Shown piece after piece: positions 56,746 to 64,000 of a DNA stretch of 64,000 bases (position 1 is the stretch's first letter; every line of letters begins with the position of its first letter). A model generated the notes under the pieces. It had not been told where the DNA came from, ran no database searches, and saw nothing but the letters and a program-made list of their open reading frames with translations. The stretch spans positions 921,713 through 985,712 of the forward strand of contig JAUPFP010000023.1 of NCBI GenBank assembly GCA_036925085.1. Reading direction: 5' to 3'. Source of the stretch: Brachycybe producta (taxonomy: Eukaryota > Arthropoda > Diplopoda > Playtdesmida > Andrognathidae). The position numbers were made by a program, and so were the translations under genes.

Positions 56746-58934
56746 GTCTCTCATCCTAAGAATAAGCTTGTAACGTCAGAGGGGTTAAAGAAAAAAAAAA
56801 TAGGCTTGTGTCATTTTGTCTAATAAAAAAAGACTAATAAGTTTAATAACAAAAGAATACATGAGCCCCAAGTAAGAGCTTTTTTCTATGAAGATGTAGG
56901 CCAATAGATGTTGCAAATTGTACTTAGTGCTTCATTTTCAGTAGGATTCAATGGACATATGAAAAAAAAAAATGGATGACATTTTAAGCAAGGATGTCTT
57001 CCTTCTAGATTCAAAAAGCAAAACTATTTATCCCTCATTTTTGGCGGAGGTTTTTTTTTTCTAACTTGAAGTTGCTTTAACTTTTGTAAATTTATCTCGC
57101 TCAACCCCTTTGTTTAAACTTTTGATGTTATTTCTTTTTCTATCCGACTCAATGACATAATCTTAAATTTGACGTCCAACCCCTCTAACGTCACAAACTT
57201 CTTCTTAACACGAGGCAAGTATAAGTTTACTTTGTAGGCAAACATCTACTTCCCTTCCAACGGTCCCATCTTTATTTCAAACTATCAGTACATTTAATAA
57301 AGAAACGTAAACAATTAGTTTAATGTTAAAAGAACATCTCATTTCCTTTTTTAACACAAAAAAACACCTCCAGTTTTTATATGTTTCATCCTCTTTAAAT
57401 GTCTGTTTCTGAACAATTGCTTTTGATGATGACAACGATGGCTGCTGCTCATTTTATGAAAACATTATTGATTGTATTTACTCTTTCTTTCTTTCTTTCT
57501 TTCTTTCTCTCTATCCCTCTCTCTTTCTATCTGAACAAAAAATAAATAAATAAATCCTCATAGAAAATTTAGTCGAAAAATTGAGTGGGACAGTTTCGTG
57601 AGTGATTGAAAATAACGAAAGGACAACAAATTCGAAATCCAATCAAAATTTTTATCAAGAGAAATTGAACACCGAATCCGCTCCACAGAAAATGTGTCCT
57701 ATAATTGCATTTTAAACTTTTTTTTCCCCTTCCGGAACCTGTAACTACGAGAGAAATAAGTTTTAAAAACGAAATTATTTTAAGAGTTCATAGATGAAAA
57801 ACTTAAGTGCAATTTACATGACATATAATCAAATATCCATTTATGTTTATTAAATAAGCTTCTATCTTATCAATGTAAGAAGTCCTGACATAAGTATGAA
57901 ACACCCTTTGGGTTGAAACATTTTTAAAGGTCTTTTTCTTATATTGAATATCAAATTTTTTTTTTTTGGTAGAAATTGATTCAAAGTCAAAATAATTTTA
58001 TACAAAGTAAAGTGACTTTGCATTATCTTCAATCAAATTTCTTATCACTTTTCATCGTTTCATCTTTATTCATATAAAGCATAAAGTCAACAAGAAACGT
58101 TTAATTTATAATTTTTCAACCTTTAATATTAAGGCCCAAATACAAGAAATAAACTAGGCTTCAAGATGGCATCCCTTATCTTGTAAGAAAAAAGTAGGAA
58201 AAAATTAAAGCTTTATAGGTTTTTATAGGTTTATAGTAAAATAACTTGATTCCCTTTAAAAAATAAACTTTTATGACAGTTTAAAAAAGGCGAAATTACA
58301 GTCATTTTTCGTAAAATTTTAATGAAAAAAACTTAAAAACGGGTCATTTTAAACAGCCATATAAAGTTAATTTTTAAAGATATATATCTTCATGGAAGTT
58401 CTTCTAACCCAGTCACTAGTCTCTATTACTGTATTTACATGCAAAATATGCAAGATTTCAATTTCTGCAGCTTTTAAATTTGGCAGCCATGGAGCCTCTA
58501 TAGTCATTGAAATGATGTATAATTTTGTCTAGATGGTTTTTTTTTGTAGTTTTCGAAAAATTTCTTCACTTGACTGGGTCATTTTGTGGTTGCAAAATGA
58601 AAACCTTGGTATTTTTTGTGTTTGTCCCAGTTGATTTCAAGGATGTACATTTTGTGCTTTCTTTCCCCCCCCCCCCCTTACTGTATATTGGTTGAATGAT
58701 AGTTACATAAGCTCAAGCAGAGCAGACTTAACTGCAATTAAGAATGATTAATGTTTTGAACTGTTACATAGCAAGCTTATATCGTGTTTAGTCAGTCTAG
58801 TGAATAATACTCAATACAAACACACAGCAACAGAAATCACATAACAGGAAAATAAAAAAACGCACACGCAGAGCACACAACAGAAAGAAACATGCAATAT
58901 ACAGTCATACAGTATAATGCACATAGGCCTAAGC

Positions 58935-59346
58935 TAGCCATACATTATAAGACACAGTCTGCAGACACGGTCTCTCATAGAGAAGGTCAGAGTCTTCCAC
59001 AAACAAGGACACACTCTACCACAGACAAGGTCTGCCATTAAAGTGAACTCATGATTTTGTCTCACAGACCTATCTGCACACCTCGTACACTATGAGACAA
59101 ACGTGAGATTTAAAAGTTATAACTTATAACACGCAGTCTATTTTGGAACACTTTTCGAGTGCAAATGTCGAACGTGTGTGGGCTGTGTTTTCAATGTATT
59201 TGCTATGGAAAAACGCAAGGTGGTCTGTTTTGGCAACAACACCGACTTCATTTTGCACTTGAAAAGTCTTCCGAAAGTTGTCTGTGTGCCAGGAGTCTTG
59301 GTCTGTGGGGAGGCTGTGTCTGTAGCCCGCGTCTCATAGAGCATTG
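58935..59346. mobile_element. Foldback element containing a family F-like core
   Basis: Outer arms gacacagtctgcagacacgg and ggctgtgtctgtagcccgcg, inverted with mismatches, enclose repeats of acaaggtctgcc / tctaccacagac. A core with ttcgagtgcaaatgtcgaac and tatttgctatggaaaaacgc resembles family F. Reading frames on both strands across the core are by-products. Confidence 0.5.
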
Positions 59347-60593
59347 TTATTAATACAATACAGTGGATTTCATCCTACATTAGCTTATAGAGCACACACA
59401 CACAGGTAATGCACACATCCGCACCTCAGCTGGAAGAGTGGCACGACTCAAAATGAAAAATGGGGAAATGAGTTTAAAGTTAAGAGAAGATTCATGGCTT
59501 ACTTTGCTGAGCTTTTCAAGTGCAAAAACCGTTTTAACTATTCACAATATCGGTTTATTTGGCTCCCCTACAAAACATTGATATAGAAAAAAAAAATGCA
59601 ACTTTAAACTTATTTTCCCCCAAAAAGGTTTTTTTTAGTTGTGCCACTCTTCCATCCGAGGTGCGACATTTAATTAGAGCATAGACACAAATACGCACAC
59701 TTGAGTGTGAACCTGCACACACACACACGTATGACACATATGGATGTATATACTGTATGTACAAACTTCATCATTTAAACCTGTACTAGAACACATTTCA
59801 GTTGTTTTGTGGTTGCGTTCCACATGCTGCAATTGGACTTGTGTGGACTTTCTGACATAGGCATTCTTAGCTACTTGCATAGTATTTTTTTTCAAATTCA
59901 AACATACAAAGGTAACCCACACATAAAAGAGATACACACAACGAGAATGAGCATATACACACGCATTCGCATTTTAGGGAAAGATATTGTGATTTATGAC
60001 AATGTAGCACCAACAGAGGTTTAGCTAATTTCATTTTAGCAACGATGTTGTGTTCATTAGTGTCAATACTGCTAAAGAAACAATCAAAGATACCGTAGGA
60101 AAGAGAAAAATTAGCTCTCTTTCTTTCTTTCTTATATATACATGTATACTATATAAATTAGTTGTATAACGTATCCAGTGCCAAAGATAATCAATATATC
60201 GTATTATCGATCACAATTAAGGTTAAATGAAAAAAAAGGAAAGAAACGAATCCAATAGTTAGAACTATAAAAAAATAGTTGGTGGTGTATTTTGTGCTAG
60301 CATTTTTTTTCTATGTCAGGTTCATTACACATCCATTGCAGATCACATCATTAAAGGCAGATCCATAAACCTAAAACACAACGGCATTATAATATTCATA
60401 ATTCATAAAGCAATTCTTTGCTAAGAATTAATAATTTAATCTCAACATGAACTCACGAACACAAATTAATGAGTATACTTAATATGTAGAAAGGATTGTA
60501 ATATACAAATCACTATGCACTAAAACAAAACGTTAATTTTCAGATAGAATATGTAACGAAATGCACCCACTTCGAAGATTCCAATCTAGTTTA

Positions 60594-61270
60594 TTAGGCC
60601 CAAATTCAAGAATAGAAAGAAGAAAAAAAAAACTTGACACTTGAAACTTAACTTGAACTCTCGAAACAGTGTTTTAAACAAATGAAATAAATTGGTGAAA
60701 ATGCTCATTCAGGTGGCTGAATAGATAGTTATTATGTTTTTGTTCCTCATCTAGTTAATGCTAGGCTAAATAGATGTTTTTGTTGTTGTTAAATTTGGAC
60801 GTAAAAACGTTAAGCGAACTTTTTCGAAAATAATATTATGAAAAAATTGAAATTGTTTTCAAAACTAGAATGGTTATAAGATTATGCTAAAAGTCTTTTC
60901 ATGACCAAAATCTTGAAAAATAACATTTTATAGCAGATTTTTTCAATCTGACAGGTTTTTTCATTGACATAAACATTAACATAACATTAAAGATATCAAC
61001 ATGAAAAAACTTTTAGCATTATCACCAACTATTATAGTTTCTAAAAAAAAAACTTTGAATTTCTTCTGAAAATTGTTTGCTTGAAAAATATAAATTTTCT
61101 CAAAACTGTGGTCGGTAGGGGAGGGAGAGGCCTCCTTTATTACATATAGCCAATGGGATATTGCGCCAGTTGGGTGGAACAAAAACATTGTCTATTCAGC
61201 CATTTTAAAAAAAATGTTTTTCTATGTTGGACTCTTGTTAAATAATTTTCCTTCTTGAATTTAGACCTAA
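60594..61270. mobile_element. Foldback element with TTAGGCCCAAATTCAAGAA termini, family A-prime core
   Basis: The left terminus ttaggcccaaattcaagaat and the right terminus ccttcttgaatttagaccta then a are inverted repeats. The core (60830-61090) matches the 19985 element: gttttcaaaactagaatggt, aaaagtcttttcatgac, then inverted agatatcaacatgaaaaaac and ctattatagtttctaaa. So the family A-prime core sits inside a longer termini pair here. Confidence 0.7.
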
Positions 61271-62600
61271 GATTTTGTTTTTATCTTTCTGTGTCTTTCA
61301 TATTCTAAATAACCTAGATAACAAGTAATTTGATGTGTTTCCGAACAAACGGTCCACACCCAATTCCATCACAATTGTTTTTCTCTACTCATGAACAAAT
61401 GACGTTATAGACAACTAACTAATTTATTTATAACAATAGAATCTTAGACAGATCGATGCTAATTTTTTTTGTTTGCTGGACAATTGTCTGTAGCTTGAAT
61501 AAGAAAAATATTAAACAAAAATATGAAAAATATTTTCTATAATACAAATCAAGCCTACTTTCACATATAAACTGTAACATAGCAACCAAAATTTGCATAC
61601 ATAATACATTAATTTGCATATGATATAAATAATAAATTAACTCTCAAAAATAGACAAAATGTAGAAAGAGAGAAAGAGAGAAAAAAATGTGAAATAGTAT
61701 TTTTGTATTATTTGCTCAGGAGAGTTTTAAGTACGACTTTATTTTTTGTTTTTGTTTTTTTCTCTCTAAATTGTTAATAATTATAATTAATTATTTTATT
61801 TTTTATTAATTACAGAAAAACATCAAAATGAATGATGTCTCTATGATTAAGTCTTAAAGCCTTTTTTTTCTTGATTGAACAAAGAAATATATTTAAAGTT
61901 GTTTCTATACATACAGTATATATATATAGGCCTATATGATAGATATGTATATTAGGTTTAAGCTCCACTTCTCATCAAAGATTTTAAATTTTAACACAAC
62001 TGAGTGCAAATTCATGTTGTCTATAAACGGATTTTCTTTTGTCGCTTTGCCTAAAGGGCCTAAAAGAAGTATATTTCTAAAGAAATAGAAGAGGGAGTCG
62101 AATATGGTTATATATATATATATATATATTAATAACAAAGATGCTGCTACAAAGATGATGAGACAAGACGAATTTATTATGGGTTTAACTGAGGCCTGTT
62201 TCATCTAGAAAAAAAGCCTACAATTGTAAATTACAATATTATTTTTTTTTTCAACATCATACAAGAAAGAAAGAGAGATAGATTTCACTCTGCACGAAAA
62301 AGTAATAATTCATATTTTTTTAGTTTTCTTCTCAACATTAATAAGTTTTTTTCAAGATCAGAAAAATATAAAATTGCTAAGATTTTTTTTTGTTGGAGAG
62401 TTACCCTCTCGCCACCCCTTTTTTTCCTCTTTTCTTTTCAAACTCCAACCAAGATATAAAAAAAAATGTAGAACCAATTTAAGATTGCCAAAATTGCAGC
62501 TCTAACATAATAAAGGTCACATACACATTTTATGTTTAGAGAGAAAAAAAAAAAGATTCTACTCTTGAAACGTGGTTTCTTTGTTCATTTTATGTTGCAG

Positions 62601-62635
62601 ATGAAATTTCAAGAGTCGGAAGTGAATTTTTTTAA
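62601..62635 (+). CDS. Possible alternative terminal exon of the receptor (speculative)
   Basis: An acceptor-like ttcattttatgttgcag ends at 62600. Joined to the phase-1 end of exon 11 (G), the following bases read D-EISRVGSEFF then TAA at 62633-62635. The family motif at this point is E-(I/V)-(I/S)-x-R-V followed by G-E and FRP, so EISRV fits partly. The frame then ends, which would give a receptor without a cyclase domain. It may equally be chance. 14.6 kb separates it from exon 11. Confidence 0.15.
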
Positions 62636-62818
62636 CCTTATAACTTACTTTCAAAGTGTAAAATAAAGTATTCTACACAAATACTAGACAATGTGCAAAA
62701 CAACTTGGCAATATGAGAAGTGCCTAAAATAAGAAAGACAATCAAAGACATAATTTCAAAAAGGAAACTTAGCACTTAAAACTTAAAACTTGAACCCACT
62801 GTATTATGAAATAGCCTT

Positions 62819-62967
62819 TAGGGCTTTTTGCACACAGGCGACTTTTGAAAGATTTTTCGACGACAAACTGAAGTCGAAGATCGCTGGGCTGTTGTCGCAA
62901 TGTATTTTCTACGGAAGGACGGCAACCATGGCACACATTTAATAGTCGCCTGTGTGCAAAGGCCCTT
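62819..62967. mobile_element. Family F foldback element, intact short copy
   Basis: The left end tagggctttttgcacacagg then cgacttttg and the right end aatagtcgcctgtgtgcaaa then ggccctt are inverted repeats over about 25 bp. The core gacaaactgaagtcgaagat and ctgttgtcgcaatgtatttt is shared with 12111-12334. About 149 bp, no coding role. Confidence 0.8.
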
Positions 62968-64000
62968 CCTTAAAAAGGATTTTTTTAAGAGTTCAAGTAC
63001 AGTCACACCTCGTTTAACAAAAGAGATCATCATTAGTAGGCTTCGGATTTTTATGCAATATCAAGCAAGTGTTTGTCAATTTGTGACTCAAGTGCCAATT
63101 GTGAAGTAATCATCATCAGCATTAGAGAAAGAGCAATTATGCTTTTTCTAACTAAAAAGGCTGGTTAGAGGCTATATGTCTGGTTACTATCAGTTGTCAT
63201 TTAGAGAACTCTGGAGCTCTAACCAGTGTTTTTGATTGAAAAAATCGTAATTGTTAGTTGATTTAAATGGAATTGTTACTTCAAAATTGGCATTTGGGCC
63301 ACAGATTAAAAAAAAAACAATTGCTTGATATTGCATAAAAATCCGAGCCCTAATCATTAGAGTCCATGCATATTATGTAAAGGCGTTTACTGTACGAAGC
63401 TATATTGTTTGTTCAACCGCGTTGTAGTAAGAGATGTCGTCCTCAGAGGTAACGTAAAGCAAGGTATGACTGTATCATCTTTACTTTATGAAAACCTTTT
63501 ATGTAATTAATGTTTATGGCATATTAGGTAGATTGGCTTATTGTTTTAGTCATTTTTCAACTTGCCTATAACGCTATTAACTGTGCAGACATACTATGGT
63601 AGTATTGGTAGTTTCGCCTACTAACTAGTGACTCTATACAATGACTGATTTTCCACTTTGACAACAACATGTATATGAAAAACATTCATTTCTTATATTA
63701 TGCTAAAAAGTAAATTCAATTATATTCTGCTTCAATATAAAATCATTTGTTTCAAATGCACGTAGGTCTGTAATACTAGAAGTGTTAAAATGAAAAAAGA
63801 AAACTTAAAAGCAAAATATAGACTTAAATTTTTGTATATCTATTACAGAACAAAATAAGAATCGATTTGTCTCAACAACATAATCTAATGAAAACAAAAA
63901 CAGACACAAACATTACAATTAAGCAAATTAAAACATTAAATAGTAAAAAAAAATAACAAAAGACAAAAAATGTGTAATTCTACATTGTATTATTTAAAGA

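Larger units (their letters stand above)
48045..64000. other. Intron 11 and/or intergenic DNA
   Basis: No exon encoding the remaining pseudokinase, coiled coil or cyclase catalytic domain was recognised. Apart from the listed repeats, stretches with no gene or recognised repeat are 48100-48740, 49930-50200, 51560-52840, 53430-53910, 54970-55235, 55600-56540, 56750-58900, 59350-60590, 61280-62815 and 62970-64000. They are A/T-rich with a few CA-rich runs (59396-59403, 59718-59731), a tttc run (57481-57506) and TA runs (62108-62129). Confidence 0.6.

Noticed and set aside
61817..61857. Possible terminal exon after ttaattacag (KNIKMNDVSMIKS then stop)
   Set aside because: In the phase required by exon 11 the frame stops after six codons and shows no similarity to the receptor.

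Overview
The window is AT-rich metazoan nuclear DNA. No prokaryotic or viral gene organisation is visible: long reading frames are absent, the coding signal is split into short exons with GT/AG borders, and the rest is packed with small inverted-repeat transposons, microsatellites and poly(C)/poly(G) runs. One gene is certain. It is a natriuretic-peptide-receptor-type membrane guanylate cyclase (NPR1/NPR2-like) on the + strand. That family, together with the dense MITE landscape, suggests an animal, probably a marine invertebrate, but I cannot name a species.

Eleven consecutive internal exons lie between 1555 and 48044. All splice phases agree, giving about 410 continuous codons. Exons 1-3 encode the membrane-proximal part of the extracellular ligand-binding domain. 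Exon 4 encodes the single transmembrane helix. Exons 5-11 encode the juxtamembrane segment and most of the pseudokinase (kinase-homology) domain, up to a Leu-Asp-Leu-Thr-Pro motif in its C-lobe. The 5' exons (signal peptide, most of the ligand domain) and the 3' exons (end of the pseudokinase, coiled coil, cyclase catalytic domain) are not recognised here, so the gene runs off both sides.

The introns range from 88 bp to about 18 kb, and most of the window is transposon debris. It includes: a decayed Tc1-type element with a DD34E transposase (16261-18807), which is the third layer of a four-deep nest; a short transposon carrying a broken transposase N-terminus (26823-27284); a palindromic MITE family with 9-bp target duplications (Mutator-like) in at least four copies plus relatives; a GC-rich hAT-type MITE with a perfect 8-bp target duplication (45336-45483); several pogo/Tigger-like elements with TA duplications; a very abundant foldback family (here family A) in at least ten copies, two of them close to receptor exons; and other one- to four-copy foldback families. 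Simple repeats include a (TA)n of about 120 bp, a CT-rich tract, a 30-bp minisatellite of alternating purine/pyrimidine, a 21-bp minisatellite and a 15-bp AGT-type minisatellite.

From 48045 to 64000 no further receptor exon was recognised. That stretch is intron 11, or intron followed by intergenic DNA. It holds one coding-looking segment (48749-48917) ending at a consensus splice donor, and one possible in-phase terminal exon (62601-62635). Both are speculative. I found no CRISPR array, rRNA or tRNA. No clearly novel multi-gene system is visible. Family A to H names used here are local labels only.
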